Shown here: one piece after another, positions 40,204 through 50,571 of the stretch | Position numbering within the stretch: the stretch's first letter is position 1 | Layout of the letters: each line of letters opens with the position of its first letter | Origin: Petrolisthes cinctipes | Lineage: Eukaryota > Arthropoda > Malacostraca > Decapoda > Porcellanidae | Reading direction: 5' to 3' | DNA length: 64,000 bases | Assembly: GCA_033782935.1 (NCBI GenBank) | Contig: JAWQEG010000007.1 | Coordinates: 143,851 to 207,850 of the forward strand | Translations under genes and position numbers: made by a program | The notes under the pieces: model-generated | Told to the model about the DNA's origin: nothing | What the model saw: the letters and a program-made list of their open reading frames with translations, nothing else | The model's database searches: none

Positions 40204-41644
40204 GTGGTGTTGCACAGTTACACCGTTCCCAAGTTGTGTTGTGGGTGGGGAACCAGTGTATTAATGGACCACATCCCCCTCACTTCATTTGTATAGGTAT
40301 CCTCAGTGAAAACATTACACATTGATTGAGGATGATTTAAAATTAATACTACAGTTTCATAATGTAATATGTACAGTACAGTATAGTACTATAGTATGGT
40401 ATTATTCTTTATTAATGAAACTTTCAATAGAGTTTATACTAATTGGGGGCTGTCTGTCATCCAGTCACTGTCTCATTTACATACTTATTCAATCAGTGGT
40501 AAGAGTAGTGATACAATCGTCCAGAATTAAAGTACTGTATTGTGTTCTTTTCACCTGTAATTAATATTATTGGCAGGAAGTGGAAAATTTCTTGCTAGCC
40601 AAAGATTTTGAGCCAAATTTGAATACTGATTAGTACAGTATTAGGCAAATAATCTTTGCTGTTGAACATTGGGCCAGTGACTGAAAATTATAATAAATGT
40701 ACAGTACATGTATTTGCCTGTTCAATAAGATTTATTATGGTTGGAGAATGTCTTATTCCCAGTATCTAAAATTTGAAACCAAGTACTCTGTATAGCATTA
40801 GCAGTACTGTACCCTACTGTACGTAGTCTTTAAAAAGTATAAATGTTAATGGTAATGTATTGGAACTGATATGGATGAACATAGTGTATGTTTGTAAATG
40901 AAAATATTTACCTGACTTATTTATTCTCTTTGTGTCAGTATTTGGATTTTCTTTTCTATTAGATATATCTTACTTAATGAAGGAGCCAGTTAAATCTCGA
41001 GAAGTGTATAGGTGCTCATGCAAATGAAACCCCCATACTCATCCTTTCTTTTGAAGTAAATAATTCATATAGAGATTTGTACAAAACAGAACATATTTGA
41101 CCCATGAGGTTATTTTTGTACTTGCCTTCAGTATCAAGTATGTGTTGTCAAGGCATATAGTAAGGCTTCAAATTAACAAAGATGTGTGGTGCAATGTTCT
41201 GGCACTCTGGAATGCCAGAATCTGAAATTGCATTGTTCCATATGAGGGACATAATGCAACTGTAAGTAGATTTAAGTAAAACTCTGAATGAATAGAGTAA
41301 TATGCATTTATTTTTTGTCAAGCTGTAAATATAATATTTTGGGACTGTCTGAACCTACTATATTACCCCATCACTTCGTTAACAGCACACGATTGTGCTG
41401 AGTGGGTAGAAATTATGGTTTGTGATTGTGCTCCACCAGAGAATAGAAGGAAGTGCTGTTAATGTCACCATGAGGTTCTATTTTATGAGAAGACTTTGTA
41501 GCACAACACATTGTACCATCTCCCATAATATGACTGAATTTTAGGCCAATATAGAATGTCTTTGGAAGGCTGGTGCTCAATTCTTCTGAACTAAGGTTTA
41601 TTAGATTGGATAATTGACACCGTTACCACAAGTGTGGTAAAAGG

Positions 41645-41792
41645 ACTTAAAATTTTGTCAGTGAATTGGAGCTTTGTAATACAGTACATCCAAACTGCTA
41701 CAAAGCAATACCTGTTTTGCAAAAGTCAATTTTGTGGCATAGTTTGGAGGGTAAGTAGCTTCCTCCCATTAATCTACAAAATTTGAACACCC
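41645..41792. mobile_element. Degenerate palindromic MITE
   Basis: TTTTGTGGCATAGTTTGGAG is clear; the left half and the terminal GAACACCCTTGA are weak. Confidence 0.5.
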
Positions 41793-42189
41793 TTGAGCCA
41801 CATGTCAGTTAGAATAGTATTTTAATGGTAATTTACATTAGGACTTAAGAATTCCTAACAAATGAAAAATAAAATTAAAATAGTTAGTGTATCCTCCCGC
41901 TTATTTGGAACAGCCCCATTCTGTGTGTTTTAAGTGTTTGCAGAGCTGCTTTGTTGATGTACAATCATGAGCCCTAATTTCTTACCACACAGATACAGTA
42001 ATTTGTCTGTTGTATGCGTGAGGTTGAGTATTGTGGCTGGTGACTGCATTCAATACAGCAAAACCTTGGAACCAGATTGTTACTTTATTGGCAATATTCT
42101 TGAGAGTACAGTAATATAAATCAACAGTTGTGATGCTGTATAGGATATATATATTTTCACTAAAATATGTTATGGGAATATGAAAATGT

Positions 42190-42306
42190 CAAATTGGAGG
42201 CTACTGATTCCTTAAAGATTGCCAGGAAACAAACAACTTTGATATAAGGTAAGTGGTCTTGTTTGTGGCATAGTTTGAAAGAATTATTTGTCAGCCTCTT
42301 CAAGTT
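42190..42306. mobile_element. Palindromic MITE, core only
   Basis: AAATTGGAGGCTACTGATTC and TTGTGGCATAGTTTGAAAGA are present; the TTAA ends are not. Confidence 0.62.
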
Positions 42307-43048
42307 TCTGAAATTTTTCATTCTAATATGAGTCTGGTGAAAGTCCTGAATAATATGTAAGTCGTACCTGCAAATCTAGATTCTTGTCTAACACTAATAT
42401 TATATTTTGTCAAATATTCTCTCATTTGTAGTTTATTCTCTACTGTACTTTTGTGCTCTTATTTCTTTCCTTTATATTGTTTATCAATGTATGTGTTCTT
42501 GTTTCTATACTTGCCACTACTGTATGTGTTTTTTCCTTAGTTTTTTTTTTTTTTTTTTCAATGTGCCTGTTTTCCTTTGCATGTCCATTTCTTTCTTTAA
42601 TCTTAGTGCCATTAGGCTTTTCTGGCCTGGTACTTGTGTTTCATTATTACTGTATTATTATTTTTATTTATTTTTTTCTTATCTCCTTGTAAAGTACTGT
42701 ACATCCATTCTAAACTTACTTAGCCTGGGTACCCATTTCCAGCTTTATCCATTCACCATCCTTCACCAACTTTATAGAAGAGGTAGAGAAGGACAATCAA
42801 TATTTTCAGTATACAGTATTGTGCATCTGTTCACTTGTATGACATAGTTTTATGCAAATCATTCACTTCATCATAACAGATAGAGATATCTCTGTGAATA
42901 TTATACAGTATTGAAAAAAGATGCAGGACTTTACAGTATCTTGTATTTATCTTTGGATAACGCAAGGTATTGTCATGGATAAATCTAGGGTCTCTAGTCT
43001 GTATGCAGCACCATGTTCTACAGCCAAGCCAGTCATGTACGGTATAGT

Positions 43049-43249
43049 TGGACACAGGAATTCGTGGTACATCCGAGGTGGAAGATGCTCAGCTCTTCCC
43101 TGTATGAAATTCCTTAGTGACCAAAAAGATATACCAAGGGCAGAAACTGTGATGTGGAATGGCAACAATAAGCAAATATATACTGGACAAAAGTTATTGG
43201 AGAGGGACAAGCATCTGCCACCTGGGCTGTACCACGAATTCCTTTGTCA
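43049..43249. mobile_element. Short TIR element, about 200 bp
   Basis: 31-bp inverted repeats: GGAATTCGTGGTACA at the left and its inverse TGTACCACGAATTCC at the right, each followed by an inner CCACCT-type block. No coding capacity. Related ends occur near 14.16-14.35 kb. Confidence 0.65.
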
Positions 43250-44149
43250 TATTGTGCATTGTTGGCTGCTATGTTAGTCCCAGTTTTTATTTATTTTTAT
43301 CTGTGTGCGACTTTCATTCCTTTCCCCACTACCCTTTCTATCTTCCAATGGTAATGGTGAAGATTGCACACAGACTTTAGACCATGAATGTATGTATTTT
43401 TTTATGATAGTAACAGATTTGGTATTAAGAATCTGTAGAGTAGGTATATGTAATCCCTGATACAGATGTCTAAAAGTACCATAATTCATGAAGATTTCAG
43501 TTCAATAAATGTATGTTTATTATGCTGGTATTTCTTTTTGTCTTGCCAAGTGATTTTGTTTAATATTAACACTGATAACACTTACTAATATTTTTGGTAC
43601 CCAAACTTGTGATCCTTTCCTACCTCTAAAACAAGGCAAAGAATCCAAGAAGCTATTTTTGTTCATCCTATGGCACTACAACTGTCAAACCGAGACTTTA
43701 ATCTTCAGTGAAGAATAAAGCCACTTTGGAAGGGAAACAGAAGTCCCAGAAGAGTCCAGTGTAACGTGGCTAGGGAAAAGGGTGATTTTGTAGGATAAGG
43801 AAAGAGATACTGTAACTCATATAACTCAGAACTGTTGGAAAGTGAAGAAAGCTTTGTTGTGCACTCCAAAAGTAACCTGTCAATCATGAACAAACTCTTC
43901 TGCTTTCAGAAACGTAGAACAATAATTACTGGGTTATGAAAGTATAGTACAGTACACAAGGAAATATAGGCCCAAGATTTAACTCGCGAATGTGATTTAA
44001 AATTACTGCGAAAACTGTGTGTGCATATTAAATACTACTCTGCTGGAAACAACACTGACAAAATATCTGAACACTGCTCTGAGGTACGGTAATGAGATAG
44101 TTGTGCATTTCGACATTCTGTGTCACTCTGTGATGGTTAAATTTCCTTC

Positions 44150-44335
44150 TATTTCCTTCGTGCTTGCTGTCTCGCCCCTATCACCGTCTCCCTTTACAGG
44201 GTCTTCCAGACCTAGGGCGGTCTACTTTCATACCCCCGAAGGAGTGGAGAAAGGGGGGGAATTGACTGCTGCAAGCTTGCTAAATAGTGGGAAATGCTTT
44301 AACAGTTTTGGCGCCCCTTCGGACCCGAGCTGATT
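44150..44335. repeat. Interspersed repeat copy 1
   Basis: Shares ACAGGGTCTTCCAGACCTAG, TTCGTGCTTGCTGTC and TGGCGCCCCTT blocks with 45783-46025, in a different order. Noncoding, probably an old transposon. Confidence 0.6.
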
Positions 44336-44661
44336 CCTTTCCTTTTTTCAGCTGTCCCTCCATTCCTTCTTTTACCTACGTACTTGCTGTCCTCCCTCAT
44401 CTCTGTCTTTTTCTCCCATATGGTATCTGATTTTCATAGATTTGTTCTTGGGGATCAATTTCATGCGCAATAAACAAACGGATAATGAAATTTTTACGTA
44501 ATGAATATCATGAATTATAGAGTATATTATGATGATGTTGAAAATGTATTATATTTAGTATCAATTTACCACATTATGAGTTAAAAGAAATGTGATAAAC
44601 TATATGTAGATATTTTCGCTAGTATAATCCGCGCGTCAATCTCGATAGCAGTAGCGTGCCT

Positions 44662-44675
44662 GTTGTCATAGCAAC
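44662..44675 (+). promoter_or_regulatory. RFX X-box upstream of the CFAP97-like gene
   Basis: The 14-mer GTTGTCATAGCAAC is an imperfect palindrome that matches the ciliary X-box consensus RYYNYYATRRNRAC at every position. It ends 118 bp before the ATG of a predicted ciliary gene, the usual spacing. RFX (DAF-19) factors bind such sites to switch on ciliary genes. Binding is inferred. Confidence 0.75.
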
Positions 44676-44793
44676 GGAGTAGGCGTGCGTGGACCTGTAA
44701 GTTTGCGCTTCATGTCGACACCCCATACAAAAGAGAGCAGTGTCACAGACGAGGAAAGATTAGGCTTGTGATATATAAATTCGCTTGAGGACA

Positions 44794-44865
44794 ATGTTGA
44801 CCCGCCGGGAAGTGGTGATAGAGAAGCCTTTCCGTGATCGTCGGTACAGGGAACATAGACGGAAG
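44794..44865 (+). CDS. CFAP97-like exon 1
   Basis: Encodes 24 residues, MLTRREVVIEKPFRDRRYRE plus HRRK, very basic. Donor AAG|GTGAGC, phase 0. A palindromic MITE begins about 16-25 bp into the following intron. Confidence 0.75.
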
Positions 44866-45377
44866 GTGAGCAGAGACGAGTTGGGGGGGAGGGGAATACT
44901 GATTCCTCCAAACTATGCCAAGAAACAGACTACTCAATGGTATTAATAGGTGATCTGTTTCATGGCATAGTTTAGAGAAATCAGACACCTTGCAAATCAC
45001 CAACAAGATAATCTCCCTTTAATGGTGTTTGGGATACAACACTGTCATAATTAATGTACAGTTGGCCACAGGAATTCGTACACAGACTCATCCTAAACGA
45101 CCTAAAGCGAGGTCATTATTGTCAAAGCTCGGTAGTGAATGGTCTACCAAGTGACTCTGTGATTGCAAAACAACAAACCCATCATTATGTTGTGTTGCAG
45201 TTACGTAGACTTACTTATATATTCCGTGTGTTGTGAACCCTTGAAGCCTAGAGTGTGTGTACGAATTCCTGAGGCCGACTGTACGTACTTAAAAAAACAA
45301 AAACAAAAAACATATAAAGGTAATGGTAGGGCAGCTTCTCTATCCTTGACGACAAATCCCAAAGCTACTTAAAGTGA

Positions 45378-45412
<35 letters not shown>

Positions 45413-46280
45413 CATAATAATTTAGTTAACAGCGATAACATGTTTATTAAGGGGAGATTCTTTTGATGGTGATTTGAAAGGTCTCTCCTCCGAACTATGT
45501 CACGAAACAGATCCCCCATTAGTAGTATAATTAAGGTCGTCTGCTTTCGAGCATAGTTTGGAGAAATCAGTAGCCCTCCAATTTACCACAAAGATAATCC
45601 CCCCTTAATTAAGAGCTGCTCTGATCGAAACAACAGGCCATAACAAACTTTAAAGGTACCTTGACCAGAAAGGAGGCCCCTAGACTCCCTGGTCCAGTAA
45701 GCTCTGGTCCCATCTTCATGGGATTTGCTTCGGTAGCCTAGGCCTACAGGGCCAGCCCCTCGTATTGCTAGCGGTGATGTAAGCAGTACTTTAAGGGTTA
45801 TGGCGCCCCTTTGTACCTGAGCCACTCCTTATCCAATCTTTAACTGTCCCTCCTTTCCTTCTCTTTCCTTCGTGCTTCCTGTTCCTCCACTTCACTCTAT
45901 CTCCTCCCTCATGGTATAGAGGTGCATGATTCTCTTCCGTTCGTGCTTGCTGTCCTACCTTCCTCGTCTTACCGTCCCCACAGGGTCTTCCAGGCCTAGG
46001 GAGGTCTTCTTTCATCCCCAGTCTTGAAGCTTCAACAACTGCATGCACGTGTCTCCTTCAGGTAGTGAGCGCCCGTCCTAGGATCGATGCCAGGCCGCCC
46101 CCAGACTTCCCCCACCTGGAGCTAAAACTGAAGAAACTGCGACTGGAGAGGGACCGTCAGGGAAAGATCTGCCAGGACAACATCAAACTGGTTCACCGCA
46201 TGGCCATCATTATGAGGAGCAAGAGGCTCGACAATATCAACATGGCGCCTCGGGGGTAGGCCTAGTAGTAGTAGTAGTAC

Positions 46281-46321
<41 letters not shown>

Positions 46322-46477
46322 CAAGTATTAGTAGTTACAGTTGTAGTAGTAGTAGTAGGTAGAAATAGTATTGGAATAGTAGAAATAGTAGTAGTAGTAG
46401 GTAGAGATAGTATTGGTAGTTGTTGTTATTGTATCGTAGTAGTAGTAGTAGTAGTAGGAATGCTAATGGTAGTTGTT

Positions 46478-46510
<33 letters not shown>

Positions 46511-48201
46511 ATGCTTGGTTGAGTTAATTAGTGTATAGGTTTTCTACCAATGTTATTTCATTACTGGATTACTGTATTGAATATGTAGACCGAGACTTAT
46601 TGATTCGTTGACTGAGTTTTTACTAACTTACTGGTGTGCTGGATTCAAATGTATTGTACTTTCTTATGATTGATTAATTAATGAATATATAAATGAATAA
46701 GTAGATGATTAGCTGTAGATAATGAAGGGACAGTTGTGTACAATATATACTTCTTTTTTTAATATGCCGGAATTCTGTTGTCACTGAACACGTTGCCAGA
46801 AATGTATGGAATAAAATAGATATACACTTTTTCTGTCATATTAAACTACAGTGGAAATGATGGCTATGATTTTTTTATGGACGAGAATATACGATAGTCA
46901 GATCTGAATTCCCCCAATAGACCTTTCGAACCCCGAAGACGATCTCGACCCCCAACCCTGCCACCTTGTCCTGGGTCAGAGGAGTTGGCTGAGGGGCGGG
47001 GCGAGGTCAGGCCGAAGTCACTCCTGGAGCAGGTCACGTTCGAGGCTGAGAGGCGCATCATTCCACCACCACCAGGGAAGAAGATTCAGGTGAGGAGTGA
47101 AATGAATTAAGCAGTTAGTCATGGTGTGGTTATTAAGGATTCCCCTTCTCTTTGGAAAAATGTCAACATCTGCTATTTTATCTTATACTTGTCTTAAATC
47201 GAATGACTTCCGTTAGTAATTAGGAGGATAATAGTATGCTTTTGGTACATTATAGCGCCTTTATTCATTCCTCCAATATAAAATGCTAGAAACAGGACCG
47301 TGCAGATTGACAAAAATAATAGTGGCCTGTTGTTTAAGGGGAGATTCTCTTGTTGACAAATTAGAAGGCTATTGATACCTCCTAAGTATGCTACAAAACA
47401 GACGCCCTTAATTATACTAATCTGTTTTTTGGTATAGTTTAGAGGAATCAGAGACCTTCAAATTCACCAACAAAAGAATCACCCATTAATTAGAATAGTT
47501 TGGAGGAATATATATAAATTGTTCCAGATTTACCAATTAACACTACATTACTTCCTCCTTCTAAATTAATTAACCTTATGGACCTTCACCTCCCTTTGGC
47601 ACATACACAGCACCGGGCTCCAGCAGGCGTGTGTCGCGTCCCTCGTGTTGGTCCTCCTCCTCCTCCTCCACGCAGTCCACCCCTCCCCAGCAGCAGACCT
47701 CGAACCAGGCACCACCACCACCACCGAGGCCTTCCATCATCCCCTCCGTCACCTTCTCGCACACCCATCTTTGATATACTGGATGTGGACTCAGAAGTTG
47801 CAGGTGGCCGGGAAGAATCACCTGAGCCCTCCAGTTCGGCTGTTGGTGACGACGATGGTGATGGCGGCGGTGGCGACAGGTCAGAAATGGCGGGGGAAGA
47901 CGTAAGTAGGCTAGAGGTGGAGGAAGATATTATGAGCAGGTCAGACAAGGAGGAAGGAGGAAAGTTAAGTGTGTCAGGAGTGGAGGGAGATGATGTAAGC
48001 AGACCAACAGGGGAGGCGGGAGGTGTGAGCAAGTCAACAGCAAAGGTGGCGGGAGGAGAGTTGAGGAGGTCGGTGAAGGAGACGAAGGAGGAGGAGGAGG
48101 CCGAGGAATCTGACTCTGATGCTCACGTTTCGTCAGTGTTGTTGACTGGTCACCCGGACATAACCATTAGCGAACCCAGCGATGATGAATTCTATACATA
48201 G
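44794..48201 (+). CDS. CFAP97/Hemingway-type ciliary protein, four exons
   Basis: Exons 44794-44865, 46062-46255, 46921-47089 and 47611-48201 join in phase to give 341 residues. Exon 2 holds the family core: IDARPPPDFPHLELKLKKL, a charged helix, then QDNIKLVHRMAIIMRSKRLD, matching the CFAP97 (KIAA1430) pattern of a K-P-P motif, a basic coiled helix with N-x-x-L, and a short I-M-R-x-x-x-x-V/L-D end. Exon 3 is basic and Pro-rich; exon 4 has Pro and His runs then an acidic Ser/Glu/Asp tail ending EPSDDEFYT. Family members act in axonemes of motile cilia and flagella (Drosophila Hemingway is needed in sperm and chordotonal cilia). Start is the first ATG downstream of the X-box. Whether this is CFAP97 or CFAP97D is not settled. 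Confidence 0.78.
44881..45022. mobile_element. Palindromic TTAA MITE at the CFAP97-like exon 1 splice donor
   Basis: ACTGATTCCTCCAAACTATG mirrors GGCATAGTTTAGAGAAATCA; right end AGATAATCTCCCTTTAA. The left end is truncated, about 16 bp after the exon 1 donor. Confidence 0.8.
45055..45280. repeat. Interspersed repeat (SINE-like), copy 1
   Basis: AATGGTCTACCAAGTGACT followed by GTGATTGCAA and AGTTACGTAGACTTAC matches 63170-63335 in the same order. Origin unknown. Confidence 0.65.
45447..45609. mobile_element. Palindromic TTAA MITE, subfamily A, in CFAP97-like intron 1
   Basis: Starts ATTAAGGGGAGATTCTTTTG and ends TAATCCCCCCTTAAT. Second copy in the same intron. Confidence 0.85.
45783..46025. 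repeat. Interspersed repeat copy 2, ending before CFAP97-like exon 2
   Basis: Has ACAGGGTCTTCCAGGCCTAG and TTCGTGCTTGCTGTCCT like the copy above. It stops about 36 bp before the exon 2 acceptor. Confidence 0.6.
46062..46255 (+). CDS. CFAP97-like exon 2 with the family domain
   Basis: Acceptor CTCCTTCAG; donor GGGG|GTAGGC leaving phase 2. It encodes the recognisable domain and is GC-richer than its surroundings. The intron just upstream ends in an interspersed repeat stopping about 36 bp before the acceptor; the intron downstream starts with an (AGT)n array within 10 bp of the donor. Confidence 0.82.
46263..46510. repeat. (AGT)n array in CFAP97-like intron 2
   Basis: Interrupted AGT triplets beginning 8 bp after the exon 2 donor and running about 250 bp. 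Confidence 0.93.
46921..47089 (+). CDS. CFAP97-like exon 3
   Basis: Acceptor CCAATAG, donor CAG|GTGAGG. Encodes GPFEPRRRSRPPTLPPCPGS, then a stretch ending PPPPGKKIQ. Codon 1 is completed from exon 2. No known domain; basic and Pro-rich. Confidence 0.72.
47229..47562. mobile_element. Subfamily B MITE interrupted by another MITE
   Basis: The left part (47229-47334) has TTTGGTACATTATAGCGCCT and AACAGGACCGTGCAGATTGA; the right part resumes at 47490 with TTAGAATAGTTTGGAGGAAT and CCAGATTTACCAATTAAC. Together they make one B element split by the insertion at 47335-47489. Confidence 0.78.
47335..47489. mobile_element. Subfamily A MITE nested in a B MITE
   Basis: Begins TTTAAGGGGAGATTCTCTTG and ends GAATCACCCATTAA, full length, inside the 3' half of the B copy. 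The host sequence resumes with TTAGAATAG, so the junctions share TTA/TTAA. Confidence 0.82.
47611..48201 (+). CDS. CFAP97-like exon 4, acidic tail and stop
   Basis: Acceptor ACACAG in phase 0. Starts HRAPAGVCRVPRVG, then Pro/His-rich sequence, IFDILDVDSEV, and a long Ser/Glu/Asp/Gly tail ending at TAG 48199-48201. Low complexity makes homology of this exon uncertain, but the 196-codon frame is open through G+C-rich sequence and joins in phase. Confidence 0.75.
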   Translation, partial: HRAPAGVCRVPRVGPPPPPPRSPPLPSSRPRTRHHHHHRGLPSSPPSPSRTPIFDILDVDSEVAGGREESPEPSSSAVGDDDGDGGGGDRSEMAGEDVSRLEVEEDIMSRSDKEEGGKLSVSGVEGDDVSRPTGEAGGVSKSTAKVAGGELRRSVKETKEEEEAEESDSDAHVSSVLLTGHPDITISEPSDDEFYT

Positions 48202-50403
48202 TGCATCCACCACGTACTGTTCCTTACATACAGGGTATTCTCAACGTAGGTGTATAGTTATGTATGTTGTACTCCAAAATACATCATCATAATAATCAAC
48301 AACATCATCCAATGTAAGTCCACAATGGGACAGTTAGTGGATGGACTTTCCTAACACTGCCATGTATATCTGTTTCATCTCTCCACCTTCATGTTTCTTG
48401 TCCTCTTGATTTCTTATCCTATTTTTGGGTTGCTATTCTGTCACTAACCAATTGTCTATTACCAGGCTTGTTGCCAGAATGTTCACTTTTGATATGTTTT
48501 GTATTGTTTACTAATCAATGCTGCTCATTTATCATCTTTCTATGTTATGCCTCATTCTTACTACAATCCTTCAGTAGTTTAATTGGGCGTCTCCATTTTT
48601 CGTTCAAGAGATTTTGCATGACTCTAGTTTTCTGGTTCATAGGTTAACAAAGGGAGGAGACACTGATCTCTTTAAAGAGAAAGACATAATTTTGTTATGA
48701 TACAGTTTGTTTCTCAGCATGCACTCGCTGACCATAAAATCTAGCCCACCCAAGTCGAAGCCCGAGAAAATGCAGCGGGTGGTTTCTGGACGACAGCCCA
48801 CCCAAACCATCACGAGGCCACACACACACATATCGAACATTCAATGAAGGCTGTGGAAGGGCTGTCGTCCAGAAACCGCCTGCTTCAGATCATTGGCTTA
48901 GTTAGACTCAGGTGGGATAGATTATATGGTCAGTGAATGTACTCCATTATAATTATGTCTCTTATCTGTCCTTATGATCTGTCTACCAGCTCTACCTGGA
49001 CTGGACTTGCATTAATTGTTAATCTTATAGATATGTGTTCTTTTTAGTTTGTAGTTTCCATTTTTGCTCTGCTGTCCTTGTGCTTGGTCGTTGAACATTA
49101 ATTAATTACCTTTGGTCATGATCATTTCCATCTTTAAACTTACCTTCAGATTTTCTCAATAATGATCCTAGTTCATTTATTGTAAATCATAATAATCTTG
49201 TCGTGCCTGGATAACGCTTAAATCCAGGGTTAAATAAAATTGATGATGAAAGTTTGATAGTATTTTCTTTATAGTTTTGTTCCTTTTATTAAAAAGTCTA
49301 AGTCATGCTAAAGAAAACAATATTAATTAAGAGCGTAAACATCTATTTCAAGGTACAAAATACAGTGTACTTACATGTGCTAGGCCTAGGTACAGTACGT
49401 GATATACAGCCTGAGATTTATTTAATTCACAGTATTTGTTTTAAACTCGTACAATACACATAGGAATGTCGATATAATCCCAAATAGAGAGATATAATCA
49501 AGAAACTGATTATGAATGTTCTAACTTACAAAAGTGCATGGCGAATGCGATTCTTAGGCATAGGGATAGAAATGTAGTAAATATGTCTTATTGTCTTTAC
49601 TCATTAGAACATTTTGAGGAGGAACTGTAAAAAATCATAAAACACTGGAGAGTGGGATTATTTTTGTCAGGTTGACATTGCTAAGTGATCTTTTACATGC
49701 TACTCTTACTGGTAATCTTAGGAAATATATGTACATGATTTCATCACTCTCTATGCCTGACTAGTTTAATGTTCATAGTGTTCAGGTATTGTCACAGTTG
49801 GCACTGAAAAGCTGCCGCCTCTCTGGAGGGCTGATATGTTCATTAAACAGAGACCGGAAACCATGCATCTACAATAAAATATATATATGAATTTATTGTA
49901 ATGTAAATGCACTCCAACGAAGGATTATAAACTCGCCGTAGAGGTCAGCAGATCATGGTTAATCAAGATCTGGCATTCTCCTTTGCTGTATGCCTTTATA
50001 ACAATAAACTTTTCAACTCATTTCAATCCAAGATCACAACTTTGAACAGGCTCGTAACCCTCAGAAACGTAGATGTTATTATAAAACAGTATTGCCAAAT
50101 ATGGGGAATATTTTCTAGATAAGAAATTAGAGGTACCAAATGGGGAAAATAATATAAAGGTTGTTCAAGAGTAAATGGAGAAATTTCTACCAGACAAAAT
50201 ATAAAAAAAGATGGTAAATAAACGATTACCTTCAAGAGTAAACAGGGAATTTTAGGGATAAGAAAAGGGAAATTCTGCTATTGAAGTTGGGGGAAGTTTC
50301 GTTAAGCACACCTGGCAACACTGATTAAAAAGACAACAATTCAACTAAAAACATGATGGCGGCGTTGACGGGGAGTAGAACCGGTGCCCGCCCTCCTCAA
50401 TCA
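48202..50403. other. Convergent intergenic gap
   Basis: Separates the tails of the ciliary gene (+) and protease gene (-). Holds a foldback element at 48718-48943, an AATAAA at 49233-49238 on + (possible ciliary poly(A) signal), and AATAAA on - at 49892-49897, about 510 bp after the protease stop. No coding frame supported. Confidence 0.6.
48718..48943. mobile_element. Foldback element with about 85-bp arms
   Basis: Left arm 48718-48804 and right arm 48867-48943 are inverted copies: inner ends share TTTCTGGACGACAGCCC exactly, outer ends share CGCTGACCATA-like sequence. The loop is about 60 bp with a (CA)n run. No target duplication confirmed. Confidence 0.75.
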
Positions 50404-50571
50404 TCATCTGTGCTTCCTCATCTGTTGTTTGATCCAGGGTAGATAATAGGTAATGCGAGTATAGACGTCTGGGAATCCTGGTTTAGCACATCCTGATCCA
50501 AATGAGGTGATGCCAGCCAGATACCAGCGGCCATCCTTCATATTACACTGTAGTGGACCTCCAGAGTCACC
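50404..50571 (-). CDS. Protease terminal exon: catalytic Ser and stop
   Basis: Encodes [40 protein letters not shown] and [15 protein letters not shown], then TGA. Contains the oxyanion-hole GDSGG, the Cys pairs, and Asp in P-D-V-Y-T at position 226. The only copy of this segment in the window, so both A and A' must use it. Confidence 0.92.
   Translation of the reverse strand, partial: GDSGGPLQCNMKDGRWYLAGITSFGSGCAKPGFPDVYTRITYYLPWIKQQMRKHR

Larger units (their letters stand above)
40204..44661. other. FRRS1-like 3' UTR and intergenic region
   Basis: Several AATAAA words follow the stop (for example 40692-40697), so the polyadenylation site is not fixed. The rest is AT-rich with two degenerate palindromic MITEs, a 31-bp TIR element at 43049-43249, a poly-T run at 42541-42558 and a repeat copy at 44150-44335. 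No gene seen. Confidence 0.6.

Noticed and set aside
47586..48032. 148-residue minus-strand frame
   Set aside because: Antisense shadow of CFAP97-like exon 4.
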